A DNA stretch of 57,138 nucleotides from NCBI GenBank assembly GCA_026391355.1, contig JAPLDH010000058.1:1-57138 (forward strand), in the 5' to 3' direction. Each line of letters opens with the position of its first letter. Position 1 is the stretch's first letter. The position numbers and the translations under genes are program-made. The DNA comes from Bacteroidota bacterium. Its GTDB lineage: Bacteria > Bacteroidota > Bacteroidia > Bacteroidales > FEN-979. This document shows, piece by piece, positions 1 through 6,687 of this stretch. The notes beneath the pieces were generated by a model, which did no database searches, had not been told where the DNA came from, and saw only the letters and a program-made list of their open reading frames with translations.

Positions 1-147
1 GGAAGTCCTTTTCTCATTTCCCGTTGGTAAGGCCGGCCAGTCACTTCGCTTGACCTCCGCACACCTACACAATTTTCAAAGAGCCTTCCATCATTTGTAC
101 AGCAATTATTCCTTGTTTAGGGGAATAAGTCAAGGCACACCACGCTT
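1..147. other. Left flank of the cassette array, no gene seen
   Basis: No credible gene was found. A GTTGGTA near 24 followed by GGCCGGCC could be the remnant of a further attC site, but no matching partner box is seen. A short inverted repeat (TTATTCC / GGAATAA, about 108-126) is present. The start of the window cuts the context. Confidence 0.3.
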
Positions 148-270
148 AGCCGACAGCCGCAGTGCGGGGTTTACTTGTATGTTGTTTGCACTTTGTCCGT
201 CATTTGTATGTTTGGTTCATGCTCACCTCCGGAAACCCGCCCGCATTGGGGCTGCGGGCACGTTATGGGT
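148..270 (-). repeat. attC-like site S0 (of ORF-less cassette A), left end degenerate
   Basis: The right box is GTTATGG (262-268), and the inner arms are GTGCGGGG (about 162) and AAACCCGC (about 233). The left end reads CACGCTTAGCCGAC where the other sites have CCATAACGCC, so the distal R box is not recognisable. Otherwise it is the same family as S1, S2 and S5. Confidence 0.7.
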
Positions 271-660
271 ATGGCACATGTTGCATCGGTTAGTAGATTG
301 GTAAAACCTTTCAACGGTTTGTTTGAAAATATTCACACTCACTACACACGACATCTTCATTCGACTTTGTGTTTTTCCTGGTCAAGGGTCTTTTGAGTCC
401 TTTTATATAGTGACCGATTATTATTGGTTATTCCGGCGATATATTATCAGAATTGCACACCCTTGCCCTCAACCAATATATTTTCAAACAAACCTCCCAC
501 AAATATATCAAAGAACTCAACGCTAATAAAACATTCCAAATCCTTGAATATTAGTTTTATCTTTCAGATCATTTTTATTCCGCGTTAGTAAGGAATTCCT
601 AACTTTCATTTTTCGTACTTTGCCCGGTAAATAATTTCATTTTATACCCTTTGTGCTTAC
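271..660. other. ORF-less cassette A, body
   Basis: This is the first of three copies (A, B, C) of a roughly 525-bp cassette, counting its attC. A 67-codon plus-strand ORF (323-526) exists, but between copies A and C eight of about nine substitutions would change the amino acid, so it does not look protein-coding. A near-perfect inverted repeat brackets the middle: GGTTTGTTTGAAAATATT near 316 and its complement near 477-494. The body may be a structured RNA, a regulatory element or a decayed gene. Confidence 0.6.
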
Positions 661-793
661 CCATAACGCCCCGCCGGCAGCCACATGTGCGGGTTTTACT
701 TGTATAGCGTTTTCAATTTGTATGTCATTTGCAGGTCTGGTTCATGTTCGCCTCCGGAAACCCGCCCGCATTGAGGCTGCGGGCACGTTATGG
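661..793 (-). repeat. attC-like site S1 (of ORF-less cassette B)
   Basis: A 133-bp imperfect palindrome with outer boxes CCATAAC (661-667) and GTTATGG (787-793). Inner pairs include CGGGTTTT with GAAACCCG and AGCC with GGCT. The central loop is about 70 nt and closely resembles that of S0 and S5. Confidence 0.82.
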
Positions 794-1185
794 GTATGGC
801 ACATGTTGCATCGGTTAGTAGATTGGTAAAGCCTTTCAACGGTTTGGTTGAAAATATTCACACTCATTCACACGACGTCTTTCTTCGACTTTGTGCTTTT
901 CCTGGTCAAGGGTCTTTTGAGTCCTTTCATATAGTGGCCGATTATTATTGGTTATTCCTGCGATACATTATCAGAATTGCACACCCTTGCCCTCAACAAA
1001 AATATTTTCAAACAAACCACCCACAAATATATCAAAGAACTCAACGTTAATAAATCATTCCAAATCTTTGAGCACTATATTTATTTTTCAGATCCTTCTT
1101 ATTTCATGTCAGCAAAGAATTCATAACCTTCATTTTTCGTATTTCGCCTGCCCATGGATTTTATGGTTTTTTCCTATGTGCTTAC
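794..1185. other. ORF-less cassette B, body
   Basis: Second copy of the repeated cassette, in tandem with copy A. Its sequence is close to copy C at 4320-4713, with scattered substitutions and small indels. The left arm of the internal inverted repeat carries one mismatch (GGTTTGGTTG instead of GGTTTGTTTG). No gene is supported. Confidence 0.6.
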
Positions 1186-1317
1186 CCATAACGCCGTGCC
1201 GGCAGCCACAGTGAGGGTTTTACTTGTATTGCGTTTTCAATATGTACGTCATTTGCAGGTTTGGTTCATACCCGCCTCCGGAAACCCGCCCACATTGGGG
1301 CTGCCGGCTCGTTACCA
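1186..1317 (-). repeat. attC-like site S2 (of HigBA cassette 1)
   Basis: Outer boxes are CCATAAC (1186-1192) and GTTACCA (1311-1317). The inner arms GTGCCGGCAGCC and GGGGCTGCCGGC pair well. It is the same family as S0, S1 and S5, although it belongs to the toxin-antitoxin cassette. Its closing box matches TGGTAAC at 2064-2070, the other end of that cassette. Confidence 0.82.
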
Positions 1318-1331
1318 ACAACCCTTCATTG

Positions 1332-1637
1332 TCATAAAATTGTCAAACGAATCTTTCTGCCAAGTCCAGTCTCAATTATCTTAAATAAGGTGGATAATTG
1401 GATGTCAGTCTTGCCGTTTTCAAGTCTGGAAATATAGCTTTTCTTTGTCCCGATTTTGTCTGCTAATTGTTCCTGTGTAATATGGGCTTCTTTTCTAGCT
1501 TCTTTTAACATTTCGGAAATAACAAAAAAATTAGCCTTGGCTTCATACTCGTCTCGCTTTGAAGAACCGGCTTTGCCATACTTGATATCCAATAGTTCAT
1601 CAAACGTTTTAGCGTTTCTTATTGCTTCTTTTTTCAT
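1332..1637 (-). CDS. higA: HigA-like antitoxin, XRE-family HTH
   Basis: A 101-residue protein with a helix-turn-helix of the Cro/CI type in its C-terminal half: an ARKEAHITQEQLADKIGTKK stretch, then YISRLENGKTDIQLSTL, about residues 47-85. It should bind the toxin encoded just upstream and repress the shared promoter. The toxin gene ends 4 bp inside this start (ATGA overlap at 1634-1637), so the two are translationally coupled in the toxin-first order typical of HigBA. The N-terminal 45 residues are charged and probably contact the toxin. The gene ends 15 bp from the attC of the same cassette. The family assignment is firm; pairing with HigB is inferred from position. Confidence 0.85.
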   Translation of the reverse strand: MKKEAIRNAKTFDELLDIKYGKAGSSKRDEYEAKANFFVISEMLKEARKEAHITQEQLADKIGTKKSYISRLENGKTDIQLSTLFKIIETGLGRKIRLTIL

Positions 1638-1990
1638 TTTCTTGATTTTTTTCTTAATTCAAAATACGCACGTTTTAATTTGAGGGCTTTCTCGATTTCC
1701 TTCAATGGCGTTTTCTGCGTCTTTTTCTGAAATCCGTTGAATAAAACAACTGTATTTCCCTCATCAAAGCAACAGAAAATTCTATAAATATTAGAACTGT
1801 ATTCTACTTTGATTTCATAGAGACCATTAGTGTCTTCTATTGGACTGAGAAATTTCTTAGAAACTCTCTCTACCTGTCTGATTATGCGAAGTACAAATTC
1901 TATCTTCTCCTGTACTCTTGTTGATTGTTCAAGATAGAAGTCAGCAAAATAGCTACCATGAAATATGATTTTTCTTTCTACAAATTTCAC
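1634..1990 (-). CDS. higB: HigB/RelE-superfamily toxin (Gp49-like)
   Basis: A 118-residue basic protein with the pattern of phage Gp49-like HigB toxins: an N-terminal alpha-helical region, then GLYEIKVEYSSNIYRIFCCF (about residues 56-75) followed by VVLFNGFQKKTQKTP and a lysine-rich C-terminal helix. Members are mRNA interferases that cut translated mRNA on the ribosome. It is the first gene of its cassette and overlaps the antitoxin by 4 bp. A -7 element (TAACTTTG, 2002-1995) ends only 4 nt before the ATG, so the transcript may be almost leaderless. Toxin activity itself is inferred from the family. Confidence 0.83.
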   Translation of the reverse strand: MKFVERKIIFHGSYFADFYLEQSTRVQEKIEFVLRIIRQVERVSKKFLSPIEDTNGLYEIKVEYSSNIYRIFCCFDEGNTVVLFNGFQKKTQKTPLKEIEKALKLKRAYFELRKKSRK

Positions 1991-1994
1991 ACAG

Positions 1995-2016
1995 CAAAGT
2001 TAACTATAAAGTCAAC
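1995..2016 (-). promoter_or_regulatory. Promoter and probable operator of HigBA cassette 1
   Basis: On the minus strand, TAACTTTG (2002-1995) fits the Bacteroidota -7 consensus. It overlaps an inverted repeat, GTTAACT-ATAA-AGTCAAC (1999-2016, 6 of 7 arm positions complementary). This is a plausible site for autorepression by the antitoxin. The start codon follows at 1990. Confidence 0.5.
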
Positions 2017-2063
2017 ATTATTATTAGGTTTTAACTTGCTTAATGTCGTTTTTTTAGGGTTGT

Positions 2064-2155
2064 TGGTAACGCCCCGCCGCTAAGCGCAGCAAACGACCAA
2101 CCTTCGAAAAGAACCGTCGTCATTGGTTTTGTTGCGGATTAGCGGCTTGTTATGC
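2064..2155 (-). repeat. attC-like site S3 (of HigBA cassette 2)
   Basis: The shortest complete site, 92 bp. Outer boxes are TGGTAAC (2064-2070) and GTTATGC (2149-2155). The inner arms are GCCGCTAAGCGC and GGATTAGCGGC. The closing box overlaps the last codons of the antitoxin gene: the antitoxin's TAA stop is the TAA of GCATAAC on the minus strand. Confidence 0.85.
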
Positions 2156-2449
2156 GGTGTTAATTTTAACTTTTCTAATGGTTCCAAACTCTTTCCGCTT
2201 CTTATCCATTTCTTCTTCAATATCATAATCATTCTGAAGTCCTAACCAAAATTTTGCTGAATTTCCAAAATAAGTGCTTAATCGAATAGCTGTATCAGCA
2301 GTAATTCTTCTATTTCCCTTTATGATTTCGCTGACTCTGGTTTGAGGAATTCCTATATCTTGCGACAAACGGTACGCAGTTATTTTCATAGGAATTAGAA
2401 ACTCTTCTGTAAGAATTTCACCTGGATGTATGTTCTTGAGTTTGTACAT
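2150..2449 (-). CDS. higA: HigA-family antitoxin, XRE HTH
   Basis: A 99-residue protein with the classic HigA opening, NIHPGEILTEEFLIPMKITA, followed by YRLSQDIGIPQTRVSEIIKG (the HTH, about residues 27-47) and RITADTAIRLSTYFGNSAKF. Its full length matches the family. It acts as antitoxin and autorepressor for the HigB encoded 11 bp upstream. The last sense codon and the TAA stop are supplied by the R box of the cassette's attC site, so gene end and recombination site are fused. It is only distantly similar to the antitoxin of the neighbouring cassette, so this is not a recent duplication. Confidence 0.92.
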   Translation of the reverse strand: MYKLKNIHPGEILTEEFLIPMKITAYRLSQDIGIPQTRVSEIIKGNRRITADTAIRLSTYFGNSAKFWLGLQNDYDIEEEMDKKRKEFGTIRKVKINTA

Positions 2450-2460
2450 TTCAACTGATA

Positions 2461-2742
2461 TTAATGATAGTCAACAATTTCCACTTGCTGAGAATGACCC
2501 TCAACCCATTTGAAGATAATTCGCCATTGATCGTTTATCCGAATACTATAAAAGTCTTTTAGTTTTCCACTTAACCGTTCAAGTCTGTTGGATGGTGGAA
2601 TCATTAAATCTTTGATATCCATTGAGTTGTTCAGCATTCTAAGTTTTCTTCGAGCAACTTGTTGAATTTCAAATGGTAGTTTGGTTGAAGTAACTCCAAG
2701 CCAGATTTTTTTAGTTTCTTTTGAACCAAAAGATTTTATCAT
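2461..2742 (-). CDS. higB: HigB-family toxin
   Basis: A 93-residue protein with features of the plasmid-type HigB family: an N-terminal IKSFGSKETKKIWLG, central LEDLRIPPSNRLE-like text (here MIPPSNRLERLSGKLKDFYS) and C-terminal RINDQWRIIFKW then VEIVDYH. The conserved Arg, Trp and the terminal Asp-Tyr-His are present. Family members are ribosome-dependent mRNA endonucleases. The gene is first in its cassette, 11 bp ahead of higA. A promoter with a perfect palindrome lies immediately upstream (2754-2774). Confidence 0.92.
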   Translation of the reverse strand: MIKSFGSKETKKIWLGVTSTKLPFEIQQVARRKLRMLNNSMDIKDLMIPPSNRLERLSGKLKDFYSIRINDQWRIIFKWVEGHSQQVEIVDYH

Positions 2743-2753
2743 AGTAACTCTTT

Positions 2754-2774
2754 ACGATACTATCGTCAAAGATA
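2754..2774 (-). promoter_or_regulatory. Promoter with perfect-palindrome operator of HigBA cassette 2
   Basis: On the minus strand TATCTTTG (2774-2767) matches TAnnTTTG. Directly downstream sits the perfect palindrome ACGATA-C-TATCGT (2754-2766), covering the expected transcription start. HigA-type antitoxins repress their own operon by binding such palindromes, so this is the probable HigA operator. The start codon follows 11 bp later. Confidence 0.68.
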
Positions 2775-2819
2775 AGTATAATTTTAACAATGTCAACACT
2801 GCTCTACTAAATTAATACC

Positions 2820-2956
2820 GCATAACGCCCCGCCGCTACGCGACGTGCGGGATCAAATATAATCAAAACTTAGGAATTACGTACAATGCTCATTAACAAT
2901 ACAATACTTTACTTTCTGACAAAACCCCGCAATGCGCGCGTAGCGGCTCGTTATCG
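2820..2956 (-). repeat. attC-like site S4 (of J-domain cassette)
   Basis: 137 bp. Outer boxes are GCATAAC (2820-2826) and GTTATCG (2950-2956). The inner arms GCCGCTACGCG and GCGCGTAGCGGC are nearly perfect complements. The loop is longer and unrelated to the S0/S1/S5 family. Confidence 0.83.
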
Positions 2957-2970
2957 GCAGGCATTTCCTC

Positions 2971-4128
2971 TTACTGAGATTCTTTTCTTTTAGCAAATTT
3001 ATAATCTTGTAAGTGCGAAAAATATGTTATTATGAATACTAAGGAAAAGAAACCAGGTAAAATAGCAATCAATTTCCAATATCCTACAGAAAAGAATATA
3101 ACGCAAAATGTTATAATCAAAAAAAGTATCAAAGCACCTGCTGAACCTTTAACATCCGACTTTAATTCTTTAATTGTTTTAAGCGTAGAAGTTTTTTCTT
3201 TCGTTTTATCGAATCTGACTTTAATCGTTTCGACTTTTAGATCATTAATTTTTTCTTCTGTTACATCATTTTTAACTGAGCCAAAATCTGCAGGATTGAA
3301 TTTTATTTTGTAGTTGTATAGACTTTCGGGTTTTATAACCTTACTATTTTCAGGCTCAATCAAACCATTTTCTTTTGCCTTTAAAATAAGAATTTTCAAT
3401 CTTTCTTCTGATGTAATTTTACCAAATAAAAGCAAAACAATCGGAGAATCCTTCTTTTCATTATTTTTAAATTTCAGTTTTTCACTATTAAAAATCGTAA
3501 GCGACGAATATTCTAATAATTCAGCAAGTTTTTCTGCACATATTCCCTTATCTTGATATTTATCATTTAAGGCTTCAATTTTATTTTTTATTTTCTCTTG
3601 CATAAGTTGAAAATAAAGTGCAAGTCCTGCCGTAAAAATTGGAATTAATTTGAGTTCATTTATTAAAGCAGCTCTCCCTTCAGATGTTAAGTTTAGGTGA
3701 GAAAGAAAAGAAGTTAAAATATTAATATGTGGGAAAAGTTCTTTGCCTAAATATGTAATAATTGCAAAAACTCCAGTAATAATCCAAAGAATATTTTTTA
3801 CTTCTTTGACTTTAATTGTCTTTCTTGTCTCAAGTTTTTTTATGTAAGTTTCAGTTTCTGATTTATATTTAATTAAAGCTAAACTAGTATCGATGGATTC
3901 AGAAATTGACTTAGCTACATTAATTGGTACAAGTGAATGTCCCCATTTCCGATAAGCAACTGCAATTTCATGTGCTTCATTTAGTTTTTTCTGCGCTTCA
4001 TCGTCTTGATGGCTTGGTTGTCTGTCTGTATGATAAAGCAAACTTAGGGTGTGGAAAGCTTTTTTGATTTCTTTCTCAGTAGCTTCACTATCGATTTTTA
4101 GGATTTCAAACGCTTCGTTTAAAGTCAT
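2971..4128 (-). CDS. Membrane-anchored J-domain protein
   Basis: 385 residues. Residues 1-65 look like a J domain (NEAFEILKIDSEATEKEIKK, then LSLLYHTDRQPSHQDD and an ALNEAHEIAVAYRK-like helix IV), but the signature HPD tripeptide is HTD. Hydrophobic segments lie near residues 108-135 and 165-180, with a strong pair near 325-370. The central part is lysine-rich and partly coiled. J domains recruit DnaK; with the proline changed, that activity is uncertain. It is the only gene of a 1367-bp cassette and has a low-GC composition unlike the housekeeping genes to the right. No closer family was recognised; roles in stress or defence would be guesses. Confidence 0.72.
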   Translation of the reverse strand: MTLNEAFEILKIDSEATEKEIKKAFHTLSLLYHTDRQPSHQDDEAQKKLNEAHEIAVAYRKWGHSLVPINVAKSISESIDTSLALIKYKSETETYIKKLETRKTIKVKEVKNILWIITGVFAIITYLGKELFPHINILTSFLSHLNLTSEGRAALINELKLIPIFTAGLALYFQLMQEKIKNKIEALNDKYQDKGICAEKLAELLEYSSLTIFNSEKLKFKNNEKKDSPIVLLLFGKITSEERLKILILKAKENGLIEPENSKVIKPESLYNYKIKFNPADFGSVKNDVTEEKINDLKVETIKVRFDKTKEKTSTLKTIKELKSDVKGSAGALILFLIITFCVIFFSVGYWKLIAILPGFFSLVFIITYFSHLQDYKFAKRKESQ

Positions 4129-4186
4129 AAGCTTTATTTTTCTGTGAAATTATTTTAAAGGTCCCTCTCTCGTTTGTTATGCTTGC

Positions 4187-4319
4187 CGATAACGCCCCGC
4201 CGGCAGCCACATGTGCGGGTTTTACTTGTATAGCGTTTTCAGTTTGTACGTCATTTGTAGGTCTGGTTCTTGTTCGCCTCCGGAAACCCGCCCGCATTGG
4301 GGCTGCGGGCACGTTATGG
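4187..4319 (-). repeat. attC-like site S5 (of ORF-less cassette C)
   Basis: 133 bp. Outer boxes are CGATAAC (4187-4193) and GTTATGG (4313-4319). The body is nearly identical to S1. The left box differs because its last six bases belong to the neighbouring J-domain cassette, as expected for an integrated cassette. Confidence 0.85.
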
Positions 4320-4713
4320 GTATGGCACATGTTGCATCGGTTAGTAGATTGGTAAAGCCTTTCAACGGTTTGTTTGAAAATATTCACACTCACTACACAC
4401 GACATCTTCATTCGACTTTGTGCTTTTCCTGGTCAAGGGTTTTTTGAGTCCTTTCATATAGTGGCCGGTTATTATTGGTTATTCCGGCGATACATTATCA
4501 GAATTGCACACCCTTGCCCTCAACAAAAATATTTTCAAACAAACCACCCACAAATATATCAAAGAACTCAACGATAATAAATCATTCCAAATCTTTGAAC
4601 ACTATATTTATTTTTCAGATCCCTCTTATTCCATGTTAGTAAAGAATTCCTAACTTTCATTTTTCGTATTTCGCCTGCACATGGATTTTATAGTTTTTTA
4701 TCTATGTGCTTAC
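4320..4713. other. ORF-less cassette C, body
   Basis: Third copy of the repeated cassette, separated from copies A and B by about 3 kb and three other cassettes, so it must have moved or duplicated as a unit. It contains a perfect 18-bp inverted repeat, 4367-4384 against 4528-4545, with 143 bp between the arms. A 101-codon minus-strand ORF (4106-4411) runs through the attC into the cassette and is not a credible gene. Confidence 0.62.
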
Positions 4714-4847
4714 CCATAACGCCCCGCTTGCAGCCGCAGTGCGGGCATTAGCAGATTTTATATTTGATTTCCGTTTCCATTTCAGTAGCCACAACCAGTT
4801 CATTTTACCACAATTCCCCGCATTGCTCGGCTGCAAGCTCGTTGGCT
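4714..4847 (-). repeat. attC-like site S6 (of cassette 4)
   Basis: 134 bp. Outer boxes are CCATAAC (4714-4720) and GTTGGCT (4841-4847). The arms GCTTGCAGCCGCAGTGCGGG and CCCCGCATTGCTCGGCTGC define a second attC family shared with S7 and S8. The closing box matches AGCCAAC at 5397-5403. Confidence 0.85.
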
Positions 4848-4886
4848 GCAGTTGGGTATTTACAAAATTTCAATTTATAAAGATAA

Positions 4887-5345
4887 TCAAATCAAACTTA
4901 ACCCTAATTCTTTCCCAATTAATTTATGTTCAATTATTGCTGAATCTTTTGATTCGGTCTTTTTAATCGGTATAATTTCTCTATTCCCTGAATCAAAAAG
5001 AATGATCCTATAATCTTTATTGACTATATCAAGAGCACGATTTCCCCTGCTATATGCACGCCATGTCAAATTTGATTCTCTTATTCCAATCTTCATTGTT
5101 GATTCAATATTAACCCATTGTCCAATTTTGAGAATCCCAAATAAATTGTTTGAAAATTTGACTCGCTTTTTATCATAATCAATCTCTGTACTTGTCGAAG
5201 AAAATCCTACAAATGCTCCGATCAGAACTAAAATTAGTCCGGAAAAGTAAAAAAATGTCAAAATAAGTCCGACAACAAATAATATCACCCCTGAGAATGT
5301 ACCAACTGGTCCAAATGATTTATCAAGTTTGTTGTTCTCTGTCAT
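4887..5345 (-). CDS. Small two-TM membrane protein, unknown function
   Basis: 152 residues. Two closely spaced hydrophobic helices (about residues 15-33 and 34-50) follow a short polar N-terminus, then roughly 100 residues of alternating beta-type sequence (for example KRVKFSNNLFGILKIGQWVN and YRIILFDSGNREIIPIKK). The layout resembles small bacterial PH-like membrane proteins, but that is inference from shape only. It is the sole gene of a 683-bp cassette and ends 39 bp before its attC. No promoter of the -7 type was seen within the cassette, so it may depend on read-through from the right. Confidence 0.65.
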   Translation of the reverse strand: MTENNKLDKSFGPVGTFSGVILFVVGLILTFFYFSGLILVLIGAFVGFSSTSTEIDYDKKRVKFSNNLFGILKIGQWVNIESTMKIGIRESNLTWRAYSRGNRALDIVNKDYRIILFDSGNREIIPIKKTESKDSAIIEHKLIGKELGLSLI

Positions 5346-5396
5346 TTTTATTCAATTTCCGAATTTATAGATAGCAATTCCTTTTCATCCAATTGC

Positions 5397-5529
5397 AGCC
5401 AACGCCCCGCTTGCAGCCGCAGTGCGGGCATTAGCAGGTTTATTTTTGAATTTCGTTTCCATGTCTAATAGCCAAAACCACTCTCCGTACCACGATGCCC
5501 CGCATTGCTCGGCTGCAAGCTCGTTGGCA
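5397..5529 (-). repeat. attC-like site S7 (of cassette 5)
   Basis: 133 bp. Outer boxes are AGCCAAC (5397-5403) and GTTGGCA (5523-5529). It is nearly identical to S6 and S8 in both arms and loop. The closing box matches TGCCAAC at 6461-6467. Confidence 0.86.
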
Positions 5530-5568
5530 GCAGGTTTATTCCGATCTATAATATTGGATTGGTCTAAA

Positions 5569-6117
5569 CTATGCTGAAAAGAATTTCGAGAAATACTTTC
5601 TCGGTTCATCGTGAATAATTGCAGCATTGGTCATACCGTTCTTCCCCCAATTCCAACTTTCACTATCCCCATTTAAATAAAGAAACTCAAACATTCTTTC
5701 CCTTTTTGGCTGTAACTCTATGTTAGAAATTATTTTTTGCCTTTTTTCAAACGTCAAATTTTCATAGTCTTCTTTATAAAAAACATCTCGTAATTCTAAC
5801 ATCATTGGTGTCCAAAAAGCTCTTTCTTGACCGCCAAATGTAAATAAATGAATATTTTCAACTTCAATTAATCCAATACGATTAGTAGAACTTGGATGAA
5901 AATCGATAACTAAAGCATGTGATATTGCAGAATAATTGTTGTTATGCTGCATTAATATATCATTAGCTGTTATTGACCATCCAGTATTAATGGGTTTGCT
6001 ATTTTTCAACCAGAGCGAATGAATAAGTCCCCAACCAGCAAGTTTATAACCCTCATTCTGATGGCTATAAACCTGCTTGTCGGAAATTTCTGATTTTTTA
6101 AAAATAATGAAGGCCAT
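5569..6117 (-). CDS. Unknown cassette protein, 182 aa
   Basis: I do not recognise the family. The protein is soluble-looking, rich in Trp, Asn and His, with no signal peptide or membrane helix. Notable stretches are SHALVIDFHPSSTNRIGLIE (about residues 65-84), FGGQERAFWTP and DSESWNWGKNGMTNAAIIHD near the C-terminus. It is the second gene of a two-gene cassette and starts 8 bp after the twin zinc-finger peptide, so the pair is probably co-translated and may act together. Its base composition is AT-rich like the other cassettes. Confidence 0.62.
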   Translation of the reverse strand: MAFIIFKKSEISDKQVYSHQNEGYKLAGWGLIHSLWLKNSKPINTGWSITANDILMQHNNNYSAISHALVIDFHPSSTNRIGLIEVENIHLFTFGGQERAFWTPMMLELRDVFYKEDYENLTFEKRQKIISNIELQPKRERMFEFLYLNGDSESWNWGKNGMTNAAIIHDEPRKYFSKFFSA

Positions 6118-6125
6118 TTTACAGA

Positions 6126-6377
6126 TTATAAAGCTGGTGAATGATGCCCTTTAAATGATCCGTCTGGATGCCTTTGACAATTCTGTCCTGTCAAACTCGA
6201 AATACTTGAAGCATTTGACCCACAATATTTACAAGTATATTTTGCTTTTTCACTCCCCTGATAAAGTGAATGTTTGCCTTTGAATGACCCATTCGGGTGC
6301 CTTTGACAATTTCCAGAAGTTAGACTTGAGACGCTTGATGCAGTTGTTCCGCAATACTCACAATAAAAATTTGCCAT
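6126..6377 (-). CDS. Twin zinc-finger peptide, 83 aa
   Basis: The protein is two tandem copies of a roughly 37-residue module. Each has an aromatic residue and CxYCG, then SS-SSLT-x-NCQRHP and GSFKGxHS. The spacing is C-x2-C-x13-C-x2-H, so each module should bind one zinc ion (a CCCH finger). No other domain is present. It is the first gene of its cassette and lies 8 bp upstream of the 182-aa gene. Short proteins of this type are often nucleic-acid or protein-binding adaptors, but no function can be assigned from the sequence. The internal duplication and the conserved Cys/His set argue that it is a real gene. Confidence 0.75.
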   Translation of the reverse strand: MANFYCEYCGTTASSVSSLTSGNCQRHPNGSFKGKHSLYQGSEKAKYTCKYCGSNASSISSLTGQNCQRHPDGSFKGHHSPAL

Positions 6378-6460
6378 AGTTTTGATTTTTTTAATTGTGC
6401 CTACTCTCTTTTCGGTTTTCGGCTACTCCGGTGATTATAGTTGTGTTATTATAAACTTGC

Positions 6461-6593
6461 TGCCAACGCCCCGCTTGCAGCCGCAGTGCGGGCATTAGCA
6501 GGATTTATTTTGAATTTCGTTTCCATGTTTAGTAACCCCAACCAGCCTCCTTACCATGATGCCCCGCATTGCTCGGCTGCAAGCTCGTTGGTG
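6461..6593 (-). repeat. attC-like site S8 (of cassette 6)
   Basis: 133 bp. Outer boxes are TGCCAAC (6461-6467) and GTTGGTG (6587-6593). It belongs to the S6/S7 family. The closing box matches CACCAAC at 7421-7427, the far end of cassette 6. Confidence 0.86.
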
Positions 6594-6687
6594 GCAGTAA
6601 TTATTTCCCTTTCTTTATATTTTGTTCCAATAATATTTTCCTTAGATTCGTGATCCTTCGATTATATCTTTTGTCAAATTTATATAT

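Noticed and set aside
323-526. 67-codon ORF conserved in the three repeated cassettes (also at 4374-4577 and inside 790-1050)
   Set aside because: Differences between copies A and C are nearly all nonsynonymous, there is no promoter or codon signature, and the ORF lies opposite to all cassette genes.
4106-4411. 101-codon minus-strand ORF
   Set aside because: It runs through attC site S5 into the ORF-less cassette and overlaps the J-domain gene start; it is open by chance across the palindrome.
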